From Sandaracinaceae bacterium (GTDB lineage Bacteria; Myxococcota_A; Polyangia; Polyangiales; Houyiibacteriaceae), in contig JACKEI010000005.1 in NCBI GenBank assembly GCA_020633075.1, positions 186,001 to 250,000 of the forward strand: a stretch of 64,000 nt of DNA. Reading direction: 5' to 3'. The notes beneath the pieces were generated by a model. The model saw only the letters and a program-made list of their open reading frames with translations. It was not told the DNA's origin and did no database searches. Both the position numbers and the translations under genes were made by a program. Positions 51,159 through 60,337 of this stretch are shown here, piece by piece; within the stretch, counting starts at the first letter, position 1; every line of letters starts with the position of its first letter.

Positions 51159-52007
51159 GTGACGAACAACGACTTCGGTGGGGCCGAGCCAGCGCCCGTA
51201 CGCGTGATGGCGGACTTCGGCGCGGCGCTGGACGTGTTCAAGGTGCTCATGGGCCTGCTGCTGCCCTCGGGGCTCCTGGGCGCGATGGCGCTCATGTCCG
51301 GCGCAGCGCTCGTGGCGAGCGTGCCCATGTGGGTGGGGCGCTACCTGAGCGCGCGCTCGGCGCTGCAAGTGCTGGAAGGTCAGTACAGCGCAGCGGGTCA
51401 GTACGAGCTGCTGTCCGCCGCGCTGCAGATGGTCAGCGCGGCGCTCATGTTGGTGGTCATGGCGGCGCGTCTCGGGCTCGCGCGGCCCATGCGCATGGTG
51501 GTGCTCGACGGACCCACCACGGTCACGGGGACCGGCGACGCGCTACGGCTCGCCCTCGGCGGCTTCGGCCCCAACCTGGGCATCTGCGTGGTGTACGCGC
51601 TGGCCGTCAGCGCGGGCAGCTGCCTGTGCTTCATCCCCGGCATCGTGGCCGGCGTGCTGCTCTACCCGGCGCTCTATCTGGTCGCGACCGGCCGCGAGGT
51701 CGGCGGGTCGCTGTCGCTCAGCGTCGACTGGGTGTCCCGCCACACGGGCGCGCTGCTGGGCACGATCGGCGTGCTGTTCGCCGTGGGCTTGATCCTCGGC
51801 TGCTGCAACTGCTGCCTGGGCGGCTTCCTGGCCGGTGACGGGGCGGGGAGCGGGCCTGCCCCCATGACCCTGGTGTATCTGTTGCCGGCGGGCACCGTGC
51901 TGGGCGAGCTGCTCTCCATCGTCACGCTGCCTTTCCTGGCCAGCGGCTGCATCGCGGCGGACCGGGTGGAGTCGGCCCCCGGTGGCGCTCCGACGGGCCC
52001 TTTCTGA
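51159..52007 (+). CDS. Multi-pass membrane protein of unknown function
   Basis: 282 residues from GTG 51159. Five to six hydrophobic segments (LLLPSGLLGAMALMSGAALVAS, LQMVSAALMLVVMAARLGL, LGICVVYALAVSAGSCLCFI, GIVAGVLLYPALYLVATG, LGTIGVLFAVGLILGCCNCC, LLPAGTVLGELLSIVTLPFL). A Cys cluster CCNCC lies in the fifth helix. The layout resembles small 'DUF975/YciC-like' envelope proteins but no firm family can be named. Confidence 0.75.
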   Translation: MTNNDFGGAEPAPVRVMADFGAALDVFKVLMGLLLPSGLLGAMALMSGAALVASVPMWVGRYLSARSALQVLEGQYSAAGQYELLSAALQMVSAALMLVVMAARLGLARPMRMVVLDGPTTVTGTGDALRLALGGFGPNLGICVVYALAVSAGSCLCFIPGIVAGVLLYPALYLVATGREVGGSLSLSVDWVSRHTGALLGTIGVLFAVGLILGCCNCCLGGFLAGDGAGSGPAPMTLVYLLPAGTVLGELLSIVTLPFLASGCIAADRVESAPGGAPTGPF

Positions 52008-52057
52008 TGGCTGCGCAGAGAGAGCGTGCGCCGCGAGCGCCCGGTGCAGCGCGGGTG

Positions 52058-52063
52058 TATCTT
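52058..52063 (+). promoter_or_regulatory. Leaderless-type -10 box for the PDZ protein gene
   Basis: TATCTT, 8 bases before ATG 52072, supporting that start. Confidence 0.4.
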
Positions 52064-52071
52064 CAGCTGAC

Positions 52072-52827
52072 ATGTGTCCCTTCCCGACCGAGTCGCGCTG
52101 TAGCCGTCGACAGCATCGCAGTCTCCGCAGTGTGCTGACCATCGCGTGGGTGCTCGCCAGCCCCGCAGCCCCTGTGCAGGCCGACGTCCCGGCGCCCGAC
52201 ACGCGCCCTCCCAGCGCCACGCCGACCCCCGCGCGAACAACGCCACAGCGGCGCCCCGCCGGCGCCACGCCCACCGCGGAGACGGCCTCCGGGGCGGCCA
52301 GCACCACGCCTACCGAAGCCCCCGGCCCTAGCGTCACGGAGCGGGTCCTGGCCGGCATCGCACGAGTGGGGCCCGTGTCGGCCACCATCACGCGGGAGGC
52401 GCGCGACCTGGCGCTCTCCAACCTCATGGTGTTCGCCAGCGCCGCGCGCGCGGTTCCGACGAACCTGGGCGACGGCGTGGTGGGCTACCGCCTCTTCGGG
52501 ATCCGCAACGGCAGCGTGCTGGCGGCGCTGGGGCTGCGCAACGGCGACTTCTTGCGCAGCATCAACGGGCGCCCACTGAGCACGCCGCAGGAGGCGCTCG
52601 CGGCCTACTCGGGTCTGCGGGGTGCCAGCGTGTGGGTGTTGCGCGTCCAGCGCGGCGGTGCCGACACCTCGCTCGACGTGCGCGTGGTCGACGGCGACAC
52701 GGCGGCGACCGGACGGCCAGCCAGCAGCACGCCCACGCCCGCAGCGGAGCCGGCCCCGGCGGCATCACCCGCCAGTCAGGGCGGTTCCAGCATGCGTCCC
52801 GCGCGCGCCTCCTCCCAGTCACGCTGA
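52072..52827 (+). CDS. Exported PDZ-like (GspC C-terminal-type) protein
   Basis: 251 residues from ATG 52072. Signal peptide (SVLTIAWVLASPAAPVQA), a ~70-residue Pro/Thr/Ala linker, then a PDZ-like domain (~125-210): GYRLFGIRNGSVLAALGLRN, GDFLRSINGRPLSTPQEALA and VWVLRVQRGGADTSLDVRVV. This resembles the PDZ of type II secretion GspC, where 'IRxGSxLxxLGLxNGDxxxxING' is typical. A low-complexity Ser/Pro tail follows. The other T2SS genes are absent, so its partner is unknown. Confidence 0.7.
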   Translation: MCPFPTESRCSRRQHRSLRSVLTIAWVLASPAAPVQADVPAPDTRPPSATPTPARTTPQRRPAGATPTAETASGAASTTPTEAPGPSVTERVLAGIARVGPVSATITREARDLALSNLMVFASAARAVPTNLGDGVVGYRLFGIRNGSVLAALGLRNGDFLRSINGRPLSTPQEALAAYSGLRGASVWVLRVQRGGADTSLDVRVVDGDTAATGRPASSTPTPAAEPAPAASPASQGGSSMRPARASSQSR

Positions 52828-52892
52828 GTTCACGCGGTCGCGTCGTTCGGCGGGACGGAAGAGACGCTCGCCGCACCCGCACCGCAGGGACC

Positions 52893-53447
52893 TCAGTCCC
52901 AGCGCCCCTCGAAGACGCAGGCCTCGGCGCCGCGACAGCGGCAGCGGCTGTGCGTGCCGCGCACGTTCTTGGCGCCCACCAGCTCGAACATGCGGAAGAT
53001 GTAGGCCTCGAGGTACAAGCAGAAGAGCTCGTCCACGGGTTCGATGTCGCGCAGCTCACCGCGCGCCGACGTGCCACCCTCGCCGCGTGTGACGATCCAC
53101 GTGCCGGCCTCGTAGAAGCGGCTCCAGTAGTCTCCGGCCTTCTCCAGCACGAAGGCCGGGTTGGCCATGCGCAGGAAGATGCGGTGGACGATGGTGAGGT
53201 CCTGATCCGCCTCGTAGCGCCCGATCACGCGCGCCAGCTCTCCGTCTCCGGTGCCAAGCACGCGGTCAATGGTGCGCAAGAGCGCGTGCTGCGTGGAGAA
53301 CGGATACCAGGCGACGGACACGACCGAGCGGACGGTGGCGGCGTCCTCTGGCCCGAGGGCGGCGACCACGCGCTCCCAGCCCTCGTCCCCATGCAGGCGC
53401 ACGACCCAGGTGCGCATGTGGTGCATGTTGGAACCCTTGGCGAGCAT
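52893..53447 (-). CDS. DUF2378 (TIGR02265)-like protein
   Basis: 184 residues. GWERVVAALGPEDAATVRSV then SVAWYPFSTQHALLRTIDRV, GELARVIGRYEADQDLTIVH and RIFLRMANPAFVLEKAGDYW follow the pattern of this family, which is expanded in myxobacteria and largely restricted to them. A Cys cluster (RCRCRGAEACVFEG) ends the protein, recalling V4R-like small-molecule or haem domains. Function unknown. A TACCCT box lies 7 bases before the ATG. Confidence 0.65.
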   Translation of the reverse strand: MLAKGSNMHHMRTWVVRLHGDEGWERVVAALGPEDAATVRSVVSVAWYPFSTQHALLRTIDRVLGTGDGELARVIGRYEADQDLTIVHRIFLRMANPAFVLEKAGDYWSRFYEAGTWIVTRGEGGTSARGELRDIEPVDELFCLYLEAYIFRMFELVGAKNVRGTHSRCRCRGAEACVFEGRWD

Positions 53448-53454
53448 GGCGCAC

Positions 53455-53460
53455 AGGGTA
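53455..53460 (-). promoter_or_regulatory. Leaderless-type -10 box for the DUF2378-like gene
   Basis: TACCCT on the minus strand, 7 bases before ATG 53447. Confidence 0.45.
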
Positions 53461-53528
53461 GCTCACTCGCCCGTCGGAGCGCGCGCGAGAAGCGACGACG
53501 GGCGCGCAGCCCAGGCAGCGGCACAACC

Positions 53529-55073
53529 TCAGTTGGCGGCCACAGGCTCACGGGCCGCCCGCCTCCGCGGCTCGGCCGTGCTCCGCTTGGACAACGGCTG
53601 GGTGGACGCCCGCGTGAACTCTAGGTGCTGGTCGTCCAGGCGGTCGAAGCGCAGCGCCTTCAGATCACGCCGGTAGCTCTGAGGCAGCTGCCAGGGGGAC
53701 TCTTCGCCCTGACGCGGCAGCTTGTCCTTGGCCCGCGCCACGTAGCCGGACGCCATCTCCAGCATGGGCCGGACGCCCACGCGCGCACCTGGGTGCCGCG
53801 CCAGCACGGTGTGCGCGCCGCGCTCGTCCATCGTCTTCAGCAGCCGGCAGACGTACTCGGCCACGAGGTCCGCGCGCAGCGTCCACGACGCGTTGGTGTA
53901 GCCCACGGTGAGCGACAGGTTGGGCACCCCGGCGAACATCACGCCCTTGTACGTCAGCGCCTGGCTCATCACCTGCGGCACGCCGTCCACGCGGATCTCC
54001 ATGCCCCCGAAGAGACGCATCTCGAGGCCGGTCGCCGTCACCAGGATGTCCGCCTCGAGCTCCGCCCCGGACTGGAGGCGCACGCCGGTCTCCGTGAAGG
54101 TGTCGATGTGGTCCGTCACGACCGACACCTTCCCCTCGCGAATCGCGGCGAACATGTCCCCGTCGGGCACGGCGCACAGGCGCTCGTCCCAGGGCTTGTA
54201 GCGCGGCGTGAAGTGACGCATGGGGAGCGCGCCGTCGAGCTGCTTGCGCACGGCCCCGAGTAGCAGCGTGCGCGCCAGCTGCGGGGCGCGCTTGCTGAGC
54301 TGATAGGTCGCCGCCTGGGCGCTGAAGAAGGCCGCGCGTGCCGCGTGGTGCACGACCTGGTCCGGCAGGAAGCGCCGCATGAACGGTGAGATCCGGTCGG
54401 CGCGCGGGACGCTCAGCACGTAGGTGGGCGAGCGCTGCAGCATGGTCACGTGAGCGGCCTTGTCGGCCATGGACGGCACGAGCGTGATGGCGGTCGCGCC
54501 CGAGCCGATGACCACCACGCGCTTGCCGGTGTAGTCGAGGTCCTCGGGCCAGAACTGCGGGTGCACGATCTGGCCACGGAAGCGCTCGCGCCCCTTGAAA
54601 TCCGGCGTGAAGCCCTGCTCGTAGCTGTAGTAGCCGGAGCACATCATGAGGAAGTTGCAGCGCAGCGTGACCTCCTCCCCCAGGTCGTCAGTTGTGCCGC
54701 TCACGCGCCGCGCCGTGACGGTCCAGAGGGCGTCCTCGCTGGACCACGACGCGCGCAGCACCTTGTGACCGAAGCGGATGTGCTGTGCGATGCCGGCCTC
54801 GTGCGCGGTCTCCTCGATGTAGGAGCGGATGAGCGGACCGTCGGCGATGGTCTGCGTGCTCTTCCAGGGCTTGAACTTGTACCCGAGGGTGTACATGTCC
54901 GTGTCCGAGCGCACCCCGGGATAGCGGAAGAGGTCCCAGGTGCCGCCCATGCGCTGGCGCCCCTCCAGCAGCGCGAAGGACTTGCCCGGACACTTGTCGC
55001 GCAGGTGCCACGCAGCCCCCACCCCGGAGAGGCCCGCGCCGACAATGAGGACATCCACGTAGTTGCTGTTCAT
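53529..55073 (-). CDS. EthA-like flavin-dependent (Baeyer-Villiger-type) monooxygenase
   Basis: 514 residues. FAD site GAGLSG (12-17) with the Glu of FALLEGRQRMGGTWDLFRYP, then GVRSDTDMYTLGYKFKPW, the EthA-type signature. The Baeyer-Villiger fingerprint region is FRGQIVHPQFWPEDLDYTGK, directly before the NADPH site VVVIGSGATAI. A later segment ILVTATGLEM matches the family. It oxidises ketones or sulfur compounds; the physiological substrate is not predictable. An AAGGAAG Shine-Dalgarno-like site precedes the ATG. Confidence 0.9.
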   Translation of the reverse strand: MNSNYVDVLIVGAGLSGVGAAWHLRDKCPGKSFALLEGRQRMGGTWDLFRYPGVRSDTDMYTLGYKFKPWKSTQTIADGPLIRSYIEETAHEAGIAQHIRFGHKVLRASWSSEDALWTVTARRVSGTTDDLGEEVTLRCNFLMMCSGYYSYEQGFTPDFKGRERFRGQIVHPQFWPEDLDYTGKRVVVIGSGATAITLVPSMADKAAHVTMLQRSPTYVLSVPRADRISPFMRRFLPDQVVHHAARAAFFSAQAATYQLSKRAPQLARTLLLGAVRKQLDGALPMRHFTPRYKPWDERLCAVPDGDMFAAIREGKVSVVTDHIDTFTETGVRLQSGAELEADILVTATGLEMRLFGGMEIRVDGVPQVMSQALTYKGVMFAGVPNLSLTVGYTNASWTLRADLVAEYVCRLLKTMDERGAHTVLARHPGARVGVRPMLEMASGYVARAKDKLPRQGEESPWQLPQSYRRDLKALRFDRLDDQHLEFTRASTQPLSKRSTAEPRRRAAREPVAAN

Positions 55074-55193
55074 GAGGCTTCCTTTCGAGCTACCCCACGA
55101 GCATGCCCGTCTGGCCCACCGCGCGACAGGACCCCAGCGGCCAAGTTCTGGTCGTTTGAGGCCATCCCCCCCGAGAAGCGCACTCTGGGGCGC

Positions 55194-55595
55194 TCAGGCC
55201 GCCAGTCCGCGTCGCTGCGCCTCGAGCCAGGCCATGCCGTCCTCGGGTGAGCCGGTCACGTAGTGAGGCATGGGGAAGGGGCGGATCCACAGGATGGCCG
55301 TCAGCACCCCGCGCTGCAGCGCGTTCGAGAGCACGATGACCTGGCCGTAGACGGTCGCGCTCATGAGGGCGGCGTTGTCCTCCATGAAGCGCCCCATGCC
55401 CTGACGCTCCTTGGCGCCGGGAGGGGTCGAGTCACGCCCGTCGACGAGGATGCCGAACTTCACACGCTCGCGATGAGCCAGCTGCATCCGTGCGACGAGG
55501 CGGGCGTTGTTCTCGTCGTACTCGCGCGCGTCGACGTGGCCGGTGAGCGTGATGCAGACGTTGTGAGGGTTCGAGTCGTCGAAGCGGATGGGCAT
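55194..55595 (-). CDS. STAS/SpoIIAA-like domain protein
   Basis: 133 residues. NVCITLTGHVDAREYDENNA, RLVARMQLAHRERVKFGILV, DGRDSTPPGAKERQGMGRFM, VYGQVIVLSNALQRGVLTAI, LWIRPFPMPHYVTGSPEDGM. The strand-helix order and 'LVDGR' resemble a STAS/SpoIIAA-like fold. It is a diverged paralogue of the 146-residue protein at 34769-35209. Cytoplasmic. Function unknown. Confidence 0.62.
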   Translation of the reverse strand: MPIRFDDSNPHNVCITLTGHVDAREYDENNARLVARMQLAHRERVKFGILVDGRDSTPPGAKERQGMGRFMEDNAALMSATVYGQVIVLSNALQRGVLTAILWIRPFPMPHYVTGSPEDGMAWLEAQRRGLAA

Positions 55596-55826
55596 GTAGG
55601 TCCGTGGGCCCGCCCCTCGCTGGCGATGGTACCGCCGTCAGCGGGCTCTGAGGAGCCCCCCCCACGTGAATTCGGGGCACCACCGGGCCGGCCTTCGCAG
55701 GAAGAGACAGAGACCGCGCCGCGACTTGCCCGTGCCATTCGCGGCCCCACGCAGTACCCTCGGCGCTCCCTTCCACCGGGCTCGGCGCGTATCTCCGCGC
55801 GCCCGCCCGAGACCACGAGGAATCGC

Positions 55827-56936
55827 ATGAAGAGTCGCGCCGCTGTTGCCTTTGCCGCTGGCAAGCCCCTCGAGATCGTCGAGATCGACGTCGCTCCGCC
55901 CCAGAAGGGCGAGGTGCTGGTGAAGATCACCCACACCGGCGTGTGCCACACCGACGCCTTCACGCTGAGTGGCGACGACCCCGAGGGCATCTTCCCGGCC
56001 GTGCTGGGCCACGAGGGGGGCGGCATCGTGGTCGAGGTGGGCGAGGGCGTCACCAGCCTGGCCAAGGGGGACCGCGTGATCCCGCTCTACACAGCCGAGT
56101 GCCGCGAGTGCAAGTTCTGCAAGTCCGGCAAGACCAACCTGTGCCAGGCGGTGCGCGCCACGCAGGGCAAGGGGCTCATGCCGGACGGGACCTCGCGCTT
56201 CTCGTACCAGGGCAAGCCCATCTTCCACTACATGGGCTGCAGCACCTTCAGCGAGTACACGGTCGTGGCCGAGGTCTCGCTCGCCAAGGTGCACGCCGAG
56301 GCGCCGCTCGAGAAGGTGTGCCTGCTGGGCTGTGGCGTGACCACCGGCATCGGCGCGGTGCACAACACCGCCAAGGTGAAGGCGGGCGACAGCGTGGCGG
56401 TGTTCGGGCTGGGCGGCATCGGGCTCGCCGTCGTGGTCGGCGCCAAGCAGGCGCAGGCCGGGCGCATCGTCGCCATCGACACCAACCCGGGCAAGTTCGC
56501 GCTGGCCAAGCAGCTGGGCGCAACCGACTGCATCAACCCCAAGGACCACAGCAAGCCCATCCAAGATGTCGTCGTCGAGCTGACGGACGGCGGCGTGGAC
56601 TTCAGCTTCGAGTGCATCGGCAACGTGGACGTCATGCGCGCCGCGCTCGAGTGCTGCCACAAGGGCTGGGGCGAGAGCGTGATCATCGGCGTGGCGGGCG
56701 CGGGCCAGGAGATCAAGACGCGCCCCTTCCAGCTGGTGACCGGGCGCGTGTGGCGCGGCACGGCCTTCGGCGGCGTGCGGGGGCGCACGGAGCTGCCGGG
56801 CATGGTGGAGCAGGCCATGAGCGGCGCGCTGGACCTCGACCCCTTCATCACGCACACGCTGCCCCTCGAGCGCATCAACGAGGCCTTCGACCTGATGCAC
56901 GCGGGCGAGTCCATCCGCACCGTCATCCACTTCTGA
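55827..56936 (+). CDS. adhC: S-(hydroxymethyl)glutathione dehydrogenase / class III alcohol dehydrogenase
   Basis: 369 residues, the usual length. Catalytic zinc ligands Cys40 (HTGVCHTDAF) and His62 (GHEGGGIV), with the third Cys in LLGCGVTTGIGAV. Structural zinc Cys92, Cys95, Cys98 and Cys106 (CRECKFCKSGKTNLC). NAD site FGLGGIGLAV with Asp in AIDTNPGKF. It oxidises the glutathione-formaldehyde adduct to S-formylglutathione, which the next gene product hydrolyses. The start is ATG 55827 with GAGG upstream; a TACCCT box at 55755-55760 is a possible promoter. Confidence 0.96.
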   Translation: MKSRAAVAFAAGKPLEIVEIDVAPPQKGEVLVKITHTGVCHTDAFTLSGDDPEGIFPAVLGHEGGGIVVEVGEGVTSLAKGDRVIPLYTAECRECKFCKSGKTNLCQAVRATQGKGLMPDGTSRFSYQGKPIFHYMGCSTFSEYTVVAEVSLAKVHAEAPLEKVCLLGCGVTTGIGAVHNTAKVKAGDSVAVFGLGGIGLAVVVGAKQAQAGRIVAIDTNPGKFALAKQLGATDCINPKDHSKPIQDVVVELTDGGVDFSFECIGNVDVMRAALECCHKGWGESVIIGVAGAGQEIKTRPFQLVTGRVWRGTAFGGVRGRTELPGMVEQAMSGALDLDPFITHTLPLERINEAFDLMHAGESIRTVIHF

Positions 56937-56968
56937 GCGCTCGCGCGCCGGCGGCGCACGGAGGACCC

Positions 56969-57802
56969 ATGGAACGCATCGAGACACACGCCCACTTTGG
57001 CGGCACGCAGGACGTGTACACGCACCGCTCGGAGACGCTGGGCGGAGACGCACGCGTCGGGGTCTACCTGCCGCCGCAGGCGGCGAGCGGCCCGTGCCCG
57101 GTGGTGTACTTCCTGAGCGGGCTCACCTGCAGCGAGCAGAACGTCATCACCAAGGCGGGGGCGCAGCGCTACGCGGCCGAGCACGGGCTCATCCTGGTCG
57201 CGCCGGACACCAGCCCACGCGGCGAGGGCGTGCCCGACGACGAGGCCTACGACCTCGGCCAGGGAGCGGGCTTCTACGTGGACGCGACCGAGGAGCCGTG
57301 GGCGGCGCGCTATCGCATGTACAGCTACGTCACGCAGGAGCTGCCCACGTGGGTGGACGCCAACTTCCCCACCCTGCCGCGCCGCGCGATCATGGGGCAC
57401 AGCATGGGCGGGCACGGCGCGCTGGTCATCGCGCTGAAGAACCCGGGCATGTACCGCAGCGTGTCGGCCTTCGCGCCCATCGTCGCCCCGACGCAGGTGC
57501 CGTGGGGCCACAAGGCCTTCGGCGCGTACCTGGGATCCGACCGCGAGACGTGGCGCAGCTGGGACGCGTGCGAGCTGGTGGCGACCGCCACCGAGCAGCT
57601 GCCGCTGCTGGTGGACCAAGGCACCGCCGACTCGTTCTTGGACGCGCAGCTGCAGCCGGAGCGCCTGAAGGCCGCATGCGAGCGCGCGGCCTACCCGCTC
57701 ACGCTGCGCATGCAGCCAGGCTACGACCACAGCTACTACTTCATCGCCAGCTTCATCGGCGAGCACATGGCCTTCCACGCTTCCCACCTGAAGGGCGGAT
57801 AG
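56969..57802 (+). CDS. fghA: S-formylglutathione hydrolase
   Basis: 277 residues, esterase-D family. VVYFLSGLTCSEQNVITKAG is the family oxyanion-loop signature and GHSMGGHGALVIALKNPGMY holds the nucleophile Ser; the acid is in LVDQGTADSFLD and the His in PGYDHSYYFIASFI. It hydrolyses S-formylglutathione to formate and glutathione, completing formaldehyde detoxification with the adhC product 32 bp upstream. GGAGG stands just before the ATG. Confidence 0.96.
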   Translation: MERIETHAHFGGTQDVYTHRSETLGGDARVGVYLPPQAASGPCPVVYFLSGLTCSEQNVITKAGAQRYAAEHGLILVAPDTSPRGEGVPDDEAYDLGQGAGFYVDATEEPWAARYRMYSYVTQELPTWVDANFPTLPRRAIMGHSMGGHGALVIALKNPGMYRSVSAFAPIVAPTQVPWGHKAFGAYLGSDRETWRSWDACELVATATEQLPLLVDQGTADSFLDAQLQPERLKAACERAAYPLTLRMQPGYDHSYYFIASFIGEHMAFHASHLKGG

Positions 57803-57951
57803 GTGCACCCATACACGGCGCTCCGAGCGTTGGTGTGCGCGCCAGCGCGCAAGGTGGCCCATGACGCGCTCGGCAGCGGAGAACCTGAACTGAGCTGCCC
57901 TGTCGCGCACGCTGTGCCGCGTGCGCGTGGACGCCGAGCGGACACACCGGT

Positions 57952-59067
57952 ATGAATTCGTCTGTGACGCACAGACCCGACCGGGGCATCCGCTCCTCAT
58001 GTTCGCTTCGTTCCATCGCATTCGCGCTGCTCTTCGGCGCGTGTTCACTCGGCTGCGACGACGGCGACTCCAACCCGGCCGCGGCCCTCGGTGAGCCCGA
58101 CGTGGCTGGCTGGGACAGCTCCGCCGCGCTGACGCTCGCGCCCGCGACCGCCCCGGCCGGACTGGGGGACCTGGATGCCACCTTCTACGAGGGGGTGTCG
58201 TGCGGGGCCTTCGCCGAGGACCTCGTGGATCTGTTCGTGCCCAACGACCTGACGGCGCCTGCGCCCCTGTTCTTGTTCTTCCACGGGGGCGGCTTCACGG
58301 GCGGCTCGCGCACCCAAGTCTATGGTGGCAGCTCGGCAGCGGACCTCCGCGCGCTGGTGGACGCCGGCGTGGTGTACGCCACGGCCGACTACCGCCTGCT
58401 CTCGGAGCCCGACGCCGACGGCGTGATCAAGCCCCTGCAAGATGGACAGGTGTGCCTTCAGTACCTGCGCCTGCACGCCGAGGAGCTGGGCATCGACCCA
58501 ACGCGCGTGGTGGTCGCGGGCAGCTCGGCAGGTGCCGGCCTGAGCCTGTGGCTGGGCACCGCGAGCGAGCTGGCCGTGCGCAACCACGAGAACCCCGTGC
58601 TGCGCCAGTCGTCGCGCGTGAGCGGCGTCGTCGCGCTCGAGACGCAGGCCACCTACGACCTCGGACGCTGGGCTACGGACGTCTTCACCGAGTACAACTT
58701 CGACCTGCTGGGCCTCGCCGCCGCGATCGGCCTCGAAGGTCGCCTGCTGGCCTTCTTCGGCATCACCGAGCTCGAGGACTTCGACTCGCCAGCCACGCTC
58801 AGGTACCGGCGCGCCGTCGACATGCTGGGGCTGATGAGCCACGACGACCCGCCCATCTTCGTGCGCAACCAGAACACGCCCGTCTCCCGGCCGCTCACGC
58901 CCGACGTCGCCTTCCATCACCCGGCGCACGCGCGCGCCGTGTACGAGCGGGCCCTCGAGGTAGACGTCGAGGTCGTCGCCTACGCGTCCGGCCTGGACAT
59001 CGTGGCCCCGAGCGGCGAGAGCGTGGTGGACTTCGCCCTGCGCGTGTTGGAGGTGCCGAGCCCCTGA
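57952..59067 (+). CDS. Exported HSL-type alpha/beta hydrolase (lipoprotein)
   Basis: 371 residues. Lipobox ALLFGACSLGC, Cys about residue 35. The hydrolase fold has the HSL oxyanion motif FFHGGGFTGGS and nucleophile GSSAGAGLSLWLG, with VVYATADYRLLSEPDADG between, and an acid/His pair near the C-terminus (DVEVVAYASGLDI region). Related enzymes are carboxylesterases or lipases. ATG 57952 is assumed; a TATGAAT overlapping it followed by GTG at 57964 is an alternative promoter/start arrangement. Confidence 0.8.
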   Translation: MNSSVTHRPDRGIRSSCSLRSIAFALLFGACSLGCDDGDSNPAAALGEPDVAGWDSSAALTLAPATAPAGLGDLDATFYEGVSCGAFAEDLVDLFVPNDLTAPAPLFLFFHGGGFTGGSRTQVYGGSSAADLRALVDAGVVYATADYRLLSEPDADGVIKPLQDGQVCLQYLRLHAEELGIDPTRVVVAGSSAGAGLSLWLGTASELAVRNHENPVLRQSSRVSGVVALETQATYDLGRWATDVFTEYNFDLLGLAAAIGLEGRLLAFFGITELEDFDSPATLRYRRAVDMLGLMSHDDPPIFVRNQNTPVSRPLTPDVAFHHPAHARAVYERALEVDVEVVAYASGLDIVAPSGESVVDFALRVLEVPSP

Positions 59068-59133
59068 GCGCAGCCGCGGCGGTCGACCACGCGCGGCACG
59101 GCACGGCGTGGCGCTGTGCCGGCGCAGAGCCGC

Positions 59134-60333
59134 TCAGAGGCGCGCGGTCACCAGCACGCCGTCGTGGATGGCGTCGCCCGGATGCACGATCACCACGTCG
59201 CCCTCGCTGAGCCCGCTGCGCACCTCCGCGAAGTCGGCGTTCTCGAGGCCGAGCTCCACAGCCACCTTGCGCGCCAGACCCGCGCGCACCGCGTACACGG
59301 CCCAGCCCTCGCCGTCGCGGAAGAGGGCGCTGGCCGGGACCCGCAGCACGTCGTCGGCGGCGTCCACCTCGATGCGCGCCTCGACCCGGTAGCCGTCGGC
59401 CAGGCCCGCGCGCGCTTCGGGCGGATCCTGGAGCTCGATCACCACGCTCACCCGCTGCTCCTCCACGCCGAGCGCGCTCCGCGTGGTGAAGGCCGAGGGC
59501 TCCTTGACCCGCACGCGGCCGTGCAGGCTGCCGACCCCCCCCCAGCGCACCAGCTCGACGGGGTCGCCCACCTCGACGGCGACCGCCTCGGTGGTGAGGA
59601 CGTCCACCACGACCTCGAGCCTGCGCGGGTCACCCACCTCCAGCAGCGGCTGCCCCGCCTGCACCACGCCAGCGCTCTCGGTCAGCACGCGCAGCACGAC
59701 GCCCTCCACGGGGGAGAGCACGGGCAGGACCTCACCGTCGCCACTACGCGTCAGCGACGCACGTGCCAGTCCCACCTCGTGATCGGCCACTCGCGCCGCG
59801 AAGCGCGCGCTCTGCAGGGCCTCGGCCGCGCTCTGCGCCTCGTAGCGGGCACGGTCCACGTTGGCTCGCGCCACGCCGCCCGAGTCCACCAAGGCGTCCA
59901 GGCGAGCCTGCTCACGCTGGGCAAACTGAGCGGCTGTCTCGGCGCGCGCGACCTCGGCCCGCACCCGCGCCTGGCTCGCGACCGCGGCGGCGATGCTGGC
60001 CTGCGCTTGGGCGCGCGTGCGTGTGTCGAGCAAGCCCACCTCCATCGCGTTCAGGTGCGCCACCACGTCGTCCGCTGCCACCGCGTCGCCCGGCTCCAAC
60101 GCGATGCGCGCCAGCGACCCCGCGATGGGTGCAGAGATGGTGTAGCGGTCGCTCACCCGTGTGCGGCCGTCATCCTCCACGACCACGGTGAGCCGACCAC
60201 GCGTGACCGCGGCCGTGTCCACGGGCTCCGGCTTCGGCTGAGAGGCCAGGTATACGGCGCCCACGAAGCCCGCTCCGAGCAGGGCGTAGACGCCGTAGCG
60301 CAGGTTTCGTCGGAGGGTGGCTCGTTCACTCAT
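59134..60333 (-). CDS. RND/MacA-type periplasmic adaptor (membrane fusion protein)
   Basis: 399 residues. N-terminal anchor helix (YGVYALLGAGFVGAVYLASQ), lipoyl half-motif ISAPIAGSLARIALEPGDAV, a long alpha-hairpin coiled coil (TRAQAQASIAAAVASQARVR to AARVADHEVGLARASL), the second lipoyl half PVEGVVLRVLTESAGVVQAG and a C-terminal beta barrel. It follows an ABC ATPase and an FtsX-type permease, 4 bp apart, so it is the adaptor of a MacAB-like efflux or export complex. No outer-membrane factor gene is adjacent. Confidence 0.88.
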   Translation of the reverse strand: MSERATLRRNLRYGVYALLGAGFVGAVYLASQPKPEPVDTAAVTRGRLTVVVEDDGRTRVSDRYTISAPIAGSLARIALEPGDAVAADDVVAHLNAMEVGLLDTRTRAQAQASIAAAVASQARVRAEVARAETAAQFAQREQARLDALVDSGGVARANVDRARYEAQSAAEALQSARFAARVADHEVGLARASLTRSGDGEVLPVLSPVEGVVLRVLTESAGVVQAGQPLLEVGDPRRLEVVVDVLTTEAVAVEVGDPVELVRWGGVGSLHGRVRVKEPSAFTTRSALGVEEQRVSVVIELQDPPEARAGLADGYRVEARIEVDAADDVLRVPASALFRDGEGWAVYAVRAGLARKVAVELGLENADFAEVRSGLSEGDVVIVHPGDAIHDGVLVTARL

Positions 60334-60337
60334 GCGT

